Assembly: GCF_046557615.1 (NCBI RefSeq)
Contig: NZ_JBKIII010000002.1
Span: forward strand, 682,001-746,000
Origin: Haloferax sp046557615
GTDB lineage: Archaea; Halobacteriota; Halobacteria; Halobacteriales; Haloferacaceae
Direction: 5' to 3'
DNA: 64,000 nt
Shown here: positions 25,142 through 34,589 of the stretch, one piece after another
How the letters are laid out: each line of letters starts with the position of its first letter
Numbering within the stretch: the first letter of the stretch is position 1
The notes under the pieces: generated by a model
What the model saw: the letters and a program-made list of their open reading frames with translations, nothing else
Told to the model about the DNA's origin: nothing
Database searches by the model: none
Translations under genes and position numbers: made by a program

Positions 25142-26704
25142 TCAGTCTCTGGACCATCGAGAGTAACGCTCGCTGACGACCGAACGTATCACCCGACGAT
25201 ACCGAGCGGCCAGCGTCGTCACCACGAGACGGTCGCGGTCGTTGACGCCGAGGACGACGAGAGAACCGAGATACGTCACCGCGCCGAGTACGAGGCCGAG
25301 AGCGACCGAACTGGCACCGGGGAGCGCCTCGCGGACGAGAAACATGACAACGACCGTTGCGACACCAGCCCCAAGCGGTTTGAGGAACGTCGCATCGAAG
25401 GGCCAGAGTCCCTCGAAGTGGCGCAAGAGGACGACTTGGAGAGAGTTCTGAACGCCGATAGCGACAGCCGTCCCAAGTGCCGCACCGAGTAGGCCGAACG
25501 CCTGGATGAACGCGAACGTGAGCGCCGTATTCAGTACGGCGAGTAACCAGTCCAGTGCCATTCGGGCGTACTGGTGGTCAGTCATCATGAGCAACCAACC
25601 AGTCGCGCCGACGGCGCTCCCGACGAGGACGCCGCCGAGATAGACCACGAGGGGAACGTAGCCCGCCGTGAAACCCGGCCCGAAAACAGACAGAATCACC
25701 CGTCCGTAGACGACCAGTACGATGAGAACCGGGACGACGCAGGTGACAATGAGACGCGTCACCGCGGTGTACACTGCATTGAGTGTCTCCATCTCACCAT
25801 CGCTGTAGAGCCTCGATGCGACCGGCGGGAGGAGCATGTTAAACGAGAAGAGCGGAATCCACGCGAGTGAGACGAGGACGATTACGACGTTGTAGACCCC
25901 CGCCGCACTCGCGGTCAGCAGGAACCCCACGAGCATCACGTCGACGCGGTTCTGAAACACCTTGCCGAGACTACTCAGTGCGATGGGTCCCGAGTAGTTG
26001 TAGAACTGCCGGGCCTCCGAGCGTACGCCACCCAAGACGGGACGGATACCAGTCGACGAGGCAACCATCGGGAACCCAACGAGTACGAGTCCAGCCATCC
26101 CGACGACGAACGCGCCAGCGACACCGACCACCGAGTAACCGACGGCCAGCGCGGTGACGGCGCCGACCAACGTAACGGTTGGGCGGAGGACGCGATTAAA
26201 CAGCGCCTCGCCACGAGCCGATTGAACTGCTCTGAGGACGCCAGCGTGAATATTGACTATCCCGACGAGGACGACCAGAGCCGCGAACAACTGGATGGTC
26301 GGTGGGAAGTCGGGGTGTGAGACCGTCGCGTCGTTGAGCCATCCACTGGCGAGAATCACCGCTCCGGCGAGTCCAATGCCGACGACGAGTGTCGTCAGAT
26401 ACGCCAGCCCCACAACTCGGCCCTGCCGGTCCGGGTCGTCACGATACGCAGAGACGTAACGTTGGAGCGTCGGGACCGACCCGACGTTCACAAGTTGGAA
26501 CAACAACTGGGAAATCCGCCAGGCAAACGCGTAGACCCCGTAGACGACCGGCCCGAGCCCCTGTGCGAGTGCATACTCGGTCGCCGTCGTCAGCGCCCGT
26601 TGGAGAGACTGTCCACCGGAGGCGACGACCGCGCCGTGACCAATCGTCAGTAGCGCCTCGCGTTCCTCCTCGGGGATATCGTCGTCGGATGTATCGGAGG
26701 GCAC
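25142..26704 (-). CDS. Polysaccharide flippase (Wzx/MATE-like)
   Basis: About 520 residues with roughly 12-14 hydrophobic helices over the whole length and an acidic cytosolic N-terminus. The opening GHGAVVASGGQSLQRALTTATEYALAQGLGPVVYGVYAFAWRI is typical of the oligosaccharide flippases that move lipid-linked glycans across the membrane, as for S-layer glycoproteins or exopolysaccharide. No glycosyltransferase genes adjoin it here, so its glycan partner is unknown. It ends next to the hairpin-rich region, which may form its 3' boundary. Confidence 0.82.
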   Translation of the reverse strand: MPSDTSDDDIPEEEREALLTIGHGAVVASGGQSLQRALTTATEYALAQGLGPVVYGVYAFAWRISQLLFQLVNVGSVPTLQRYVSAYRDDPDRQGRVVGLAYLTTLVVGIGLAGAVILASGWLNDATVSHPDFPPTIQLFAALVVLVGIVNIHAGVLRAVQSARGEALFNRVLRPTVTLVGAVTALAVGYSVVGVAGAFVVGMAGLVLVGFPMVASSTGIRPVLGGVRSEARQFYNYSGPIALSSLGKVFQNRVDVMLVGFLLTASAAGVYNVVIVLVSLAWIPLFSFNMLLPPVASRLYSDGEMETLNAVYTAVTRLIVTCVVPVLIVLVVYGRVILSVFGPGFTAGYVPLVVYLGGVLVGSAVGATGWLLMMTDHQYARMALDWLLAVLNTALTFAFIQAFGLLGAALGTAVAIGVQNSLQVVLLRHFEGLWPFDATFLKPLGAGVATVVVMFLVREALPGASSVALGLVLGAVTYLGSLVVLGVNDRDRLVVTTLAARYRRVIRSVVSERYSRWSRD

Positions 26705-26883
26705 TGTCGCGTTCTTGTGGCTTGGTGGCGGCGAAGATAAGTCGCCTGATTCTCCTCGTTGGTGACCGTGGTCAGCCGGTGGTCAGTTCGTCGATGTTGA
26801 GGAACGAGGGTGGAAAGTAGATAGAGCGCAAAAACGAGTCGTAGACGGCATCTCACACTCCGTGAGACGAATCTCTGCAACGA

Positions 26884-27177
26884 TTATTCGCCGCGAGAGA
26901 TAAGCCAGATACGCCCGCCGCTTCGCACGTGAACGTCGAACCCTGCATAGCGAAACGTGAGACTACACAGCCCCTTCTGGCACGAAGAGTCGATAGAAGC
27001 GAACACGTCTGGGTCCATGACGTCGTATATTGGCGGGAGTTCTGTCACTGGAGTGTTTCTAGCCACCGCTACACATCGTAGTACCTGTTCGAGCAGCGTT
27101 TCTTCGTCGTCCCGTTCGGTGCGGCGTTCTGTTAAGATCGTCTGCGAGCGTAATTCCCGGTCCATCGATGTCCTCAC
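26884..27177 (-). CDS. HalOD1 output-domain protein
   Basis: About 97 residues. The DDEETLLEQVLRCVAVARNTPVTELPPIYDVMDPDVF segment and the GLCSLTFRYAGFDVHVRSGGRIWL end match the stand-alone HalOD1 family, a haloarchaeal output domain also found fused to response-regulator receivers. The biochemical role is unknown. ATG 27177 or 27165 (MDRELRSQ) are both possible. It lies downstream of the truncated TenA gene, on the same strand, possibly at the breakpoint that removed the rest of that gene. Confidence 0.75.
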   Translation of the reverse strand: MRTSMDRELRSQTILTERRTERDDEETLLEQVLRCVAVARNTPVTELPPIYDVMDPDVFASIDSSCQKGLCSLTFRYAGFDVHVRSGGRIWLISRGE

Positions 27178-27218
27178 GTTGTTGCAGGTGCTGCCTTACG
27201 GAGTTCGAACGGGGTGGT

Positions 27219-27470
27219 TCAGCGACGCTTTTGGCAGTTCTTCCCGTGGTAACCGCCGTCAGCAGTGCGTTGGATAGGCCTCCACAGTTCGTACATCGAT
27301 TCGAATGATAGACGAAACGCGTCGTCGTCGAGAGTATCGCCAGTGAGTTCACGCACGAACCGGTGTTCTGTAGCCTCGGCCCAGTTCGGTTGTGTTCGTA
27401 CTCGTAACCAGTCGGTAAAGCGTGCATCTGTCCGAGTCGCTGCGTAGGCGTCGAACGTCGGTTCGGTCAT
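27219..27470 (-). pseudogene. Truncated TenA-family gene (5' fragment)
   Basis: The first 53 codons (MTEPTFDAYAATRTDARFTDWLR..., HRFVRELTGDTLDDDAFR) align with TenA/thiaminase II proteins and resemble the same region of the intact upstream gene. After AFR, near 27311, the similarity stops and a non-homologous 30-residue tail runs to a stop. A functional TenA is about 220 residues. The start overlaps the stop of the upstream tenA (ATGA), so the ancestral state was a two-gene tenA operon. The remainder of the second gene has been lost. Confidence 0.75.
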
Positions 27471-28132
27471 ACGTGCCACTCCTCTTGTCGCCAGGCAGCG
27501 TCCCAGAACCGATATTCGTAGCGTGCAGAGGTCTCGAACAAGTCGCGGTAGCGGTCACAGTCGTGTTCGGTGGAATCGGCGGCAACCTCGTCCATGAGCG
27601 TCAGACACCAGTCGGTGAGTTCGGTGAATTCGTCACCGGCGTACGTCTCTATCCACTCTGCGTACCGGTCGTCGTCTGGGAGGCCCGCCGCGGCGAGTCG
27701 CTTTCCCGTCTCGTTGAATCCCCACATACAAGGGAGTAAGACGGCCACAATGTCACCAAACGTGCCGTGTGACGCAGTACGCAACAGGAAGTCTGTGTAC
27801 GCGCGAGCCGTCGGCGACGGTTCCGTGGCCTCCAGTTCGGAGTGGGAGATTCCAAAGTCCGCTGCGTACGACCGGTGGAGGTCCATCTCGACGTTGACTG
27901 TCGAATCGAGCAACTCGGCGAACGTCCCCATCTCACTGAGAGAGGGTGCTTTGGAAGCACCGAGTGCGAACACGCGACTGTACTCGATGAGGTAGACGTA
28001 ATCTTGCCGCACCCAGTATCGAAACGGCGCTTCGTCGAGCGTTCCCGCACCAAGTTCTCGGACCATCGGATGTTCGAGAATCGACTCCCAGATGTCGTCT
28101 GCTTCCGCGCTGATTTCGTCTGTGAACGCCAT
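27467..28132 (-). CDS. tenA: TenA family thiaminase II / aminopyrimidine aminohydrolase
   Basis: About 221 residues, full length. TenA hydrolyses aminopyrimidine products of thiamine breakdown so that the pyrimidine can be reused. Family elements present are the substrate pocket FRYWVRQDYVYLIEYSR, the catalytic Cys in LLPCMWGFNETGKRL and a C-terminal Glu in SARYEYRFWDAAW. It is followed by a coupled, truncated paralogue. With thiE-thiM-thiD elsewhere in the window it suggests active thiamine salvage. Confidence 0.9.
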   Translation of the reverse strand: MAFTDEISAEADDIWESILEHPMVRELGAGTLDEAPFRYWVRQDYVYLIEYSRVFALGASKAPSLSEMGTFAELLDSTVNVEMDLHRSYAADFGISHSELEATEPSPTARAYTDFLLRTASHGTFGDIVAVLLPCMWGFNETGKRLAAAGLPDDDRYAEWIETYAGDEFTELTDWCLTLMDEVAADSTEHDCDRYRDLFETSARYEYRFWDAAWRQEEWHV

Positions 28133-28300
28133 GGTAGTCAGACGGGCGTCGGGTCGAAAAGTATTATGAGCAATGAATATTGGGGAGTGATTGTCAGTTG
28201 GTTACCCGCCGTTGACGTTCTAACACGCCGAAAATCCCTAATTTTCAAAATTAATTCTTGCGCAGGAAGGTATATCTTGCAAATGTTCATTTACCAGTTA

Positions 28301-29317
28301 ATGTCAAGAGAGAGGGTAGCACGGACGCGACGGAGTGTGTTGTCGGTTCTCGGAATGGGACTGCTCGCTGGATGTAGCGGACAGGGTTCGAACGCCACGA
28401 CACCAGATGCGGCGACGCAAGCGACGACACAGACCGCGCAAACGACGACCTCGACTGAGACGGCAACGCCCGAACCGACCGAAGAGCCGACGACGGTCGA
28501 GCCAACACCCGACGAACCCGAGTACACGATTCCGACGTTGGAAATCGTCGAACCACCCGAAGACTTCCAACCGGCGTTCGACAAGTCGATGGTCGTCTTC
28601 GGCGTTCGTCTGGTCGCCACCGAACGCGTCTCGGAGACGAAGCTTCGACACGCGGGTACGGTCATGGCGAAGTACCTCGATAACGACGAGGATGGCGTCC
28701 CCGACAATCCTGCTGTCGTCGACGAACTCGTCGCCCAGAAGGCGACACTCATCGTACCGTACGACGAGCGAGAGTTAGAGGAAGTATTCGGATTCTTGGA
28801 GCAGACGTTCCCTCCGTCTCGCGCGGAGTCGATTCAGGACCTCCACGCCGTCGAGATTCTCCCGAGTGGACTGCCGCATTCGACCACTGGAGACCGATTC
28901 GACGCGACGCTGGAAGAGGTACTCCACCTCGTCACACACGTCGGATTTTCGTCGGTCTATCCCGACGTGTTCGGCGAGCAAACAGGCTCAGAGATTGCAC
29001 GTGCGATGGATGCCGCGAGAGGCGGTCACTTCGAAGACGTGCCAAACAGCTACCCCGACGGCGCGTGGTACACTTACGACGATGACACCTGCGACTACGG
29101 GTGCCAAATCACGGAGTACACCTACTGGGCGGCCACGTCGGCGATGGGCGCACAGGAAGTGGGGAGTCGCCCCGGCGAAATCGACAACGAGTGGAAACTG
29201 GCGACGCGAGCGGCCGTCGAAGAGCGAGATGCGGCCGTCTTGGAAATCCTCTCGAATCCTGAGTACGGGTTCCCAACGAAACTTCCAGATGGGACGTACG
29301 GGCCTGCCGAAGAGTAA
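28301..29317 (+). CDS. Tat lipoprotein of unknown function
   Basis: About 338 residues from the ATG at 28301. The signal is TRRSVLSVLGMGLLAGC, a Tat lipoprotein motif. A Thr/Glu/Pro-rich linker of about 50 residues follows. The folded part starts YTIPTLEIVEPPEDF and contains an EF-hand-like DNDEDGVPDN loop, a HLVTH motif in EEVLHLVTHVGFSSVYP that could bind metal, and a Tyr/Cys-rich YDDDTCDYGCQITEYTYW segment. I do not recognise the family. Upstream DNA is AT-rich with ggtatatc as a possible TATA element. In-frame codons further upstream lack a signal peptide at their N-terminus. Confidence 0.72.
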   Translation: MSRERVARTRRSVLSVLGMGLLAGCSGQGSNATTPDAATQATTQTAQTTTSTETATPEPTEEPTTVEPTPDEPEYTIPTLEIVEPPEDFQPAFDKSMVVFGVRLVATERVSETKLRHAGTVMAKYLDNDEDGVPDNPAVVDELVAQKATLIVPYDERELEEVFGFLEQTFPPSRAESIQDLHAVEILPSGLPHSTTGDRFDATLEEVLHLVTHVGFSSVYPDVFGEQTGSEIARAMDAARGGHFEDVPNSYPDGAWYTYDDDTCDYGCQITEYTYWAATSAMGAQEVGSRPGEIDNEWKLATRAAVEERDAAVLEILSNPEYGFPTKLPDGTYGPAEE

Positions 29318-29343
29318 GTAAGAAGAGAAGAGTCAGGTCGTGC

Positions 29344-30456
29344 TTACAACCCGGCGACGTCTTCGATGGCGTCGGTCAGTTCCTTGATTGAGTCTACTGT
29401 GTGTTCACCCATGTGACCGATACGGAACGTCTTCTCGCCGAGGACGGAACCGTAGCCGTTCGAGAAGGCCATGTCGTACTCTTCGTTGACTTGCTTGATG
29501 GTCCCGGCGACGTCGATTCCGTGCGTGTTCTCGATACAGGCGACTGTCTGTGACTCGTAGCCCTCCTCGGGGAACATCTCGAAGTACTGCGATGCCCAGT
29601 CGCGGGTGTACTCGGCCATCTCAGCGTGGCGGTCACTCCGCCCTTTGTGGCCCTCGTCGAGCATGTACTTCATCTGCTTGCGGTAGGCGAGCATGATGGG
29701 AATCGCGGGCGTAGAGTGGGTCTGTCCCTTCCGGTCGTAGTAGTCGAACGCGCGCTGGAATCCGCCGTACCACGACGCGGAGTCCGTGGTGACTTCCCGG
29801 TCGTACGCCTCGTCGCTGACGACACACACCGCGAGTCCCGGCGGCATGGCGAACGCCTTCTGCGTGGAGGCGAAGATAACGTCGATGTTGTGTTCGTCGA
29901 TATCGACGTAGTCGCCGCCAAGTGCCGACACCGCGTCCACCACGAAGTACGTCTCGGGATATTCGGCGACGACGTCACCAATCTCTTCGATTGGGTTGCG
30001 AACGCCGGTCGAACTCTCGTTCATCACACACGAGACGACGTCGTAGTGCTTGTCGCTCGATTCGAGTACTTCGCGCACGTCTTCGGGTTTGACTGCCTGA
30101 CCCCACTCGTATTCGAGTCTATCGACGTTCTTGCCGAGTCGCTCGGCGACGTTGGCGTGACGCTCGCTGAAACTCCCACAGGTCGTACAGAGGATGTTCT
30201 CGTCGACGAGGTTGAGCGTCGAAGCCTCCCAGAACTCCGTGCCCGACGCCGTGAGAATCATCAGGTTGTGGTCGGTTCCGAGGAACTCCTTCGTGTCCTC
30301 GACGATGGTCGTATAGAGGTCCGTCATCCGGTCCATGCGGTGACCGAACATCGGTTGAGCCATCTCCTCGATGACGTCATCGCGCACCTCGGTCGGACCG
30401 GGGATGTACAGTTTCTTCCGCGGATAGTTGTCTTTGTATTCGCGTTTCTTGGTCAC
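29344..30456 (-). CDS. Class V aminotransferase (serine-pyruvate/alanine-glyoxylate type)
   Basis: About 370 residues, PLP-dependent fold type I. The N-terminal KKLYIPGPTEVRDDVIEEMAQPMFGHR is the usual opening of serine-pyruvate and alanine-glyoxylate aminotransferases. The PLP lysine lies in FASTQKAFAMPPG and the cofactor Asp in FVVDAVSALGG. The start is one of two in-frame GTG codons (30456 or 30465). Substrates could be serine, alanine, aspartate or phosphoserine with glyoxylate or pyruvate; sequence alone does not decide. A second, distant member is present at 51225. Confidence 0.85.
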   Translation of the reverse strand: MTKKREYKDNYPRKKLYIPGPTEVRDDVIEEMAQPMFGHRMDRMTDLYTTIVEDTKEFLGTDHNLMILTASGTEFWEASTLNLVDENILCTTCGSFSERHANVAERLGKNVDRLEYEWGQAVKPEDVREVLESSDKHYDVVSCVMNESSTGVRNPIEEIGDVVAEYPETYFVVDAVSALGGDYVDIDEHNIDVIFASTQKAFAMPPGLAVCVVSDEAYDREVTTDSASWYGGFQRAFDYYDRKGQTHSTPAIPIMLAYRKQMKYMLDEGHKGRSDRHAEMAEYTRDWASQYFEMFPEEGYESQTVACIENTHGIDVAGTIKQVNEEYDMAFSNGYGSVLGEKTFRIGHMGEHTVDSIKELTDAIEDVAGL

Positions 30457-30568
30457 AGAAACCACCTACGTACGGTCCTGTGTGTAGCGCGGTGGCATGG
30501 TACTTTTGATTCCGACACTGTTCGTCGTCTACGCAGACTCGGGGAGTGACACTTACTCTAGAGACTGC

Positions 30569-31609
30569 TCACTCGACGAACTCGACGCCGTTCATCTCGA
30601 ATCGTGCGCCACCGCTCTCGCTCTCGGTGAGGTGAATCTCCCAGCCGTGGTTGGAGACGATTTCGGAGACGATACTCAGACCGAATCCGGTTCCGTTGGC
30701 CGACGTCGTATGGCCCGGTTCGAAGACCAACGCTCGCTTCTCAGGTGGGACACCGGGGCCATCATCTTCGACGTAAAAACCGTCGTCAGTGAGGCCAACG
30801 GTGACGGTCACACCCTCATCGCCGTTATCGACACCGCCGTCAGAGACAGCTGAGTCATCTGGCCCCCCGTGTTCGATGGAGTTCCGAAAGAGATTCTCGA
30901 ACAGTTGGTCGAGCCGTCTTGGGTCTGCTCGAATCGTTTTCTCGCCCTCGACGACGAGTGTCGAACCGTCGCTGGTGACGTTCGCCCACGCCGTGGTCGC
31001 ACGGGACGCGAGTTCGACAGACTGGGAGTCCATCGCCGTCGTCCCTTCGCGGGCGAGTACGAGCAAGTCGCCGATGAGCGTCTCCATCCGCGTGTGTGCC
31101 CGTTCGATGGTTTCGAGATGTTCGTTATCGGACGCTTCTCGTGCCAATTCGAGACGCCCCTGTGCGACGTTCAGTGGGTTTCGCAGGTCGTGGCTGACGA
31201 TGCTCGCAAATCGCTCTAACCGCTCGTTCTGGAGTTCGAGTTCCTGTTGACGCTGCTTGCGCTCGGTAATGTCGCGGACGACCGCAAGCACCCGCTTTTC
31301 TCCCTTGATAGTCGTTTCGCGGAGGTGAACCTCGACCGGAAGTGGCTCTCCAGTCTTTGTCTCTGTCATCCATTCGAAGCTCTGTGTTCCATCTATCGCC
31401 GCTCGTCGAACCAGTTCTTCAGCGTGTTCGGCACTGTACGGCGGTTCGTCCCAGTGTATCTCCGCAAATTTCAGTTCGAGGAGTTCTTCACGACGGTAGC
31501 CGAGCATCGTACAGAACTGCTCGTTCGTATCTACAATTGCCCCAGTTTCCGGTTCGTGAATGACGACGCCGTCTGGGATTTTCTCAAATATTTCGTGGTA
31601 TTCAGGCAT
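30569..31609 (-). CDS. PAS-domain sensor histidine kinase
   Basis: About 346 residues, no membrane helix. A PAS domain (about 1-120: YHEIFEKIPDGVVIHEPETGAIVDTNEQFC, ending in the PAC-like VRDITERKQRQQE) is followed by HisKA with the phospho-acceptor His in SIVSHDLRNPLNVAQG. The HATPase domain carries an N box (NLFRNSIEHGG), a G1 box (DDGPGVPPEKR) and a G2 box (GTGFGLSIV). It is a soluble sensor; no response regulator gene adjoins, as is common in haloarchaea. The ATG at 31609 begins the PAS helix. Confidence 0.88.
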   Translation of the reverse strand: MPEYHEIFEKIPDGVVIHEPETGAIVDTNEQFCTMLGYRREELLELKFAEIHWDEPPYSAEHAEELVRRAAIDGTQSFEWMTETKTGEPLPVEVHLRETTIKGEKRVLAVVRDITERKQRQQELELQNERLERFASIVSHDLRNPLNVAQGRLELAREASDNEHLETIERAHTRMETLIGDLLVLAREGTTAMDSQSVELASRATTAWANVTSDGSTLVVEGEKTIRADPRRLDQLFENLFRNSIEHGGPDDSAVSDGGVDNGDEGVTVTVGLTDDGFYVEDDGPGVPPEKRALVFEPGHTTSANGTGFGLSIVSEIVSNHGWEIHLTESESGGARFEMNGVEFVE

Positions 31610-31765
31610 TCTCCAAGGGAAGTGGACACAGCATCGTTCGACTGGTATCGACACTGGACGTATCGAACGCACACGTCACGGTGACATTTTGCAAACCAAT
31701 ATCAGTGTAGTCAACGGTAGGTGTGTTAGCTATTTCGCCGGGAAGGAGTACTACCTCAGACGGAC

Positions 31766-32731
31766 TCAAAGGAATGCCACAGCGAACAGAAAGTAGATGA
31801 CGACGCTGATAACGTCCTGAAGCGCCGTTGCGAGTGGCCCGCTTCCGAGCGCCGGGTCCACGTCGAGCGTGATGAACCCAATGGGAATGAGCGAAGCGAG
31901 GGTAGTTGCGACAGTACTCGAAACGAACAACGAGAGAGCGACGACGAGACCGACTTCGGACGAATTGGCGATGAATGTCGCTCCGATGCCGCCGAGAATG
32001 CCTACCATGCTCCCGACGACGAGGCCAACGAGAAATTCTCGTTGTAGGTAGGACCCGTAGTTGACGTCTGTTACCGCGAAGGCCCTGACGGCGATAGCTT
32101 CGGACTGCGTTCCTGCCGAATCCGCGATGTAAGCGACGACGGGGAGGAAGTACGCGAGCGCAACCGTCTCTCGAAGCGTCGCCTCGAACTGGCTCGAAAT
32201 GATGCTCAGGATTAGGCCAACCACGACTCCGAATAGGAGCCACGGTGCGCGACTCCGAACCGCGACGAGTACACGGGCCGACGCGAGGTCTGCGATTCGA
32301 AGTCCCGTGTGCTGAACCCCGGCTCCGACGAGTACGTCTTCGAGATGCTCTCTGTGCATCGTGTCGATGATGGTCTGCGAAGTGACCGCCCCGACGAATG
32401 CCCCGTCGTCTTCGACGACCGGAATTTCGTCTCTATCTGCTTTGATTGCCAAGTAGACGGCCCGTTCTCTATCGGAGGCGGGGTGCAACCGAGCCTTCGC
32501 TCGCTCCATCACGTCTCGAGCGGTCACCTCGTTGGCCGCCCCGAAGATGTCGGCAATGTCGATTCGACCGACGAGTCGCCCATCATCGAGGACGTACACC
32601 GTCTCGGCACTCTCCCACGTCTCGCCCACGAGCCGGTCGAGAACGACCCTCACGGTGTCGTTCGGGTGGCACGTCGGAATCGCGGTGGTGGTGATGCCGT
32701 CGATTGTGTTGTCTGCTGTTCTCGTCGGCAT
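31766..32731 (-). CDS. MgtE-like divalent cation transporter
   Basis: About 321 residues. Two CBS domains (about 15-130) regulate a C-terminal membrane part of five helices (about 165-321) with MgtE/SLC41 features: PVVAYIADSAGTQSEAIAVRAFA and FLVGLVVGSMVGILGG. The N-terminal superhelical domain of bacterial MgtE is missing, so the protein is about 130 residues shorter than the classical form. It probably moves Mg2+ down its electrochemical gradient, gated by CBS-bound Mg2+ or nucleotide (known for the family). Confidence 0.82.
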   Translation of the reverse strand: MPTRTADNTIDGITTTAIPTCHPNDTVRVVLDRLVGETWESAETVYVLDDGRLVGRIDIADIFGAANEVTARDVMERAKARLHPASDRERAVYLAIKADRDEIPVVEDDGAFVGAVTSQTIIDTMHREHLEDVLVGAGVQHTGLRIADLASARVLVAVRSRAPWLLFGVVVGLILSIISSQFEATLRETVALAYFLPVVAYIADSAGTQSEAIAVRAFAVTDVNYGSYLQREFLVGLVVGSMVGILGGIGATFIANSSEVGLVVALSLFVSSTVATTLASLIPIGFITLDVDPALGSGPLATALQDVISVVIYFLFAVAFL

Positions 32732-32809
32732 GTGTATACCATAGGCACGTTGTCAGAAAAGCGATAGCTGTCTCTCGTAGCTTTCAGCGGTCTGTACCCA
32801 GTATCCACT

Positions 32810-33871
32810 TCAGTTGTCTGTACTCTGTACCCACGCGTCCCACGCTGGACGAGCAGACCCATCGTCGCGCCGCAAGGCCATCGTATCGAACGCGGGGTTA
32901 ACCGATGCTGGTTGATAGACGAACGCCCAGAGGACGAGTGCAACTTCGACGTCGGAAAGCAAGTCGAACAATCGGGTGACAAAGTTTGCTTGCTCGGTTT
33001 CGGTACTCTCCCAGCCATCGATATCGAGGTGGGCAGGCCACCCGGTTTCGACGAGTGCGAGTGGCTTTCCGGCACGTTCGGCGAACTCGGTGTAGTACGT
33101 CGCAGGTATCTCAGATGGGTCACGGAAGGCGAGACTTGGATAACTCGTGAGTCCAACGAGGTCGGCCTTCTCGAACGTCGAGAGCAGGTCCCACTGTGCT
33201 GTTTCGGGGTCGTTTTCGCCGCCGAAAAGCCCCCCACGAAGACCGAGGAACCACTCTTGCTGGAAGGTGGTGTAGACTTTCGTCTCCGGCGAGACGGCCT
33301 TGATTGCGTCGTACGCTTCATCGAACAGCGAGACGAAACGCTCGAACTGCGCGGGTTCCTCGGTAGCGTGGATGTTGACTTCGACGCCGAGTCCGAGATA
33401 CGGCGGTGTGAATTGCTCAGCGAACGATTGGGCGTCCGCGACGTAGTTCTCGATTGCGTCGTCGTCGAGGGGGCGGAACAATTCTCGGTCGTTGACCGAG
33501 TAGACGCCGGTATCGAAGATTGGGAGGATGTCGTAGGAATCGACCAACTGTGAAACGATTGCTGGAGTCCCCGCCTCGTCGCCTAACTCCGCCCAGTCAC
33601 CCGCCCATCGTACGGCGAGGTCGCTCTCGGAGACGAGTTCGAAGAAGTCCGTGAAGTCGTCGGGGTCGTAACTCTGTGGCGTCAACGACACGCCGAGATG
33701 CGGCGTTTCGTCACCCGTCTGTGTCGCAGGTGTCGCGTCGGTTGATTCTTCGGTCGTCGATTCGGTGGCCGTGGTCGCCGAAGACGTGACAGGGGGTGCT
33801 GGCTGACTCGACCCTGCACACCCGGCGGCGAGACCAATCCCAAGTGTCCCCAACAACGCTCTCCGACGCAT
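32810..33871 (-). CDS. Tat lipoprotein with glycoside-hydrolase-like TIM barrel
   Basis: About 353 residues. The signal MRRRALLGTLGIGLAAGC is a Tat lipobox, followed by a Ser/Thr-rich linker. The folded part is a TIM-barrel-like domain with clan-A glycosidase features: GLGVEVNIHATEEP in the middle and LALVETGWP near the end offer two glutamates at the expected acid/base and nucleophile strands. Aromatic residues (WFLG, LWAFVYQPASVN) line the presumed cleft. The substrate is unknown. It could act on surface or environmental polysaccharides. Confidence 0.65.
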   Translation of the reverse strand: MRRRALLGTLGIGLAAGCAGSSQPAPPVTSSATTATESTTEESTDATPATQTGDETPHLGVSLTPQSYDPDDFTDFFELVSESDLAVRWAGDWAELGDEAGTPAIVSQLVDSYDILPIFDTGVYSVNDRELFRPLDDDAIENYVADAQSFAEQFTPPYLGLGVEVNIHATEEPAQFERFVSLFDEAYDAIKAVSPETKVYTTFQQEWFLGLRGGLFGGENDPETAQWDLLSTFEKADLVGLTSYPSLAFRDPSEIPATYYTEFAERAGKPLALVETGWPAHLDIDGWESTETEQANFVTRLFDLLSDVEVALVLWAFVYQPASVNPAFDTMALRRDDGSARPAWDAWVQSTDN

Positions 33872-33974
33872 ATTGCTGAGTGACTGTCACAGTTTGTGAT
33901 AATTCTGCGTGTCGCTCAGTTGCCACATTGCGATACGAGAAGCGGTGAGTTCGAAGAGAACAGTCGAGCGAATT

Positions 33975-34589
33975 TCAGGCGGCCAGTCGTCGCGCGAACA
34001 CGCGACTCAGCGCGAAGATGAACACGGCCGCAACAATCGCTGCACCTCCGACACCGACGACAGAGACGGGAATTGTCGTCGCCGCGAACGGGTTTTCCCC
34101 GCCAGCGGCGAAGAACATCGACATCGCCCGGTCACCGCCCTGTCCGAGGATGAAAATTCCGTTGATGGCGACGATTGCAGACAGACCGGTGATGAGGCTA
34201 ATCAGCGAAGCGACGTCTTCGATATTCAGCAGTCTACTGGCTTCTCGCTCGCTCAACGCGCCGGAGGCTGTGACGCGTCGATAACCGACGTACGCCAACG
34301 CGAGTGCGGAGACGGTCACGATTGTGCCAGCGTACGCACCCAAGAGGAGAATCTTCGGCGACGACCACAGGATGTCCCCCGGCGGGAATAACGTCCGCGT
34401 CGATGTGGGAAGCAGTAGGCTCAGTGGGACGATGAGCCCGAGCGCGGCGAGGATACCACTTTGCCACGCAAGTTTTCGGGAGAGGGGTTGTTTAAACAGA
34501 CTTCGACGGCGTACCCGGAGGCGTTCGTACGTCGAATCACTGAGGAGTGCTGCTGCGATAGGGTCGTGGAACTGTTCGTCGCCATCCAT
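33975..34589 (-). CDS. Four-helix membrane protein, paralogue A
   Basis: About 204 residues. An acidic N-terminus with DPIAAALLSDSTYERLRVRRRSLFKQPLSRKL precedes four TM helices in two pairs (about 50-72 and 85-108, then 128-150 and 172-196). A short SEREASRLLNIEDVASL segment sits between the pairs. It is a tandem duplicate of the next gene, with the same length and clear identity throughout. Function is unknown. The ATG at 34589 matches the start of the paralogue. Confidence 0.7.
   Translation of the reverse strand: MDGDEQFHDPIAAALLSDSTYERLRVRRRSLFKQPLSRKLAWQSGILAALGLIVPLSLLLPTSTRTLFPPGDILWSSPKILLLGAYAGTIVTVSALALAYVGYRRVTASGALSEREASRLLNIEDVASLISLITGLSAIVAINGIFILGQGGDRAMSMFFAAGGENPFAATTIPVSVVGVGGAAIVAAVFIFALSRVFARRLAA

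Noticed and set aside
27842..28300. Extension of the lipoprotein gene upstream of its signal peptide
   Set aside because: It would bury the Tat lipoprotein signal inside the protein and overlaps tenA on the other strand.
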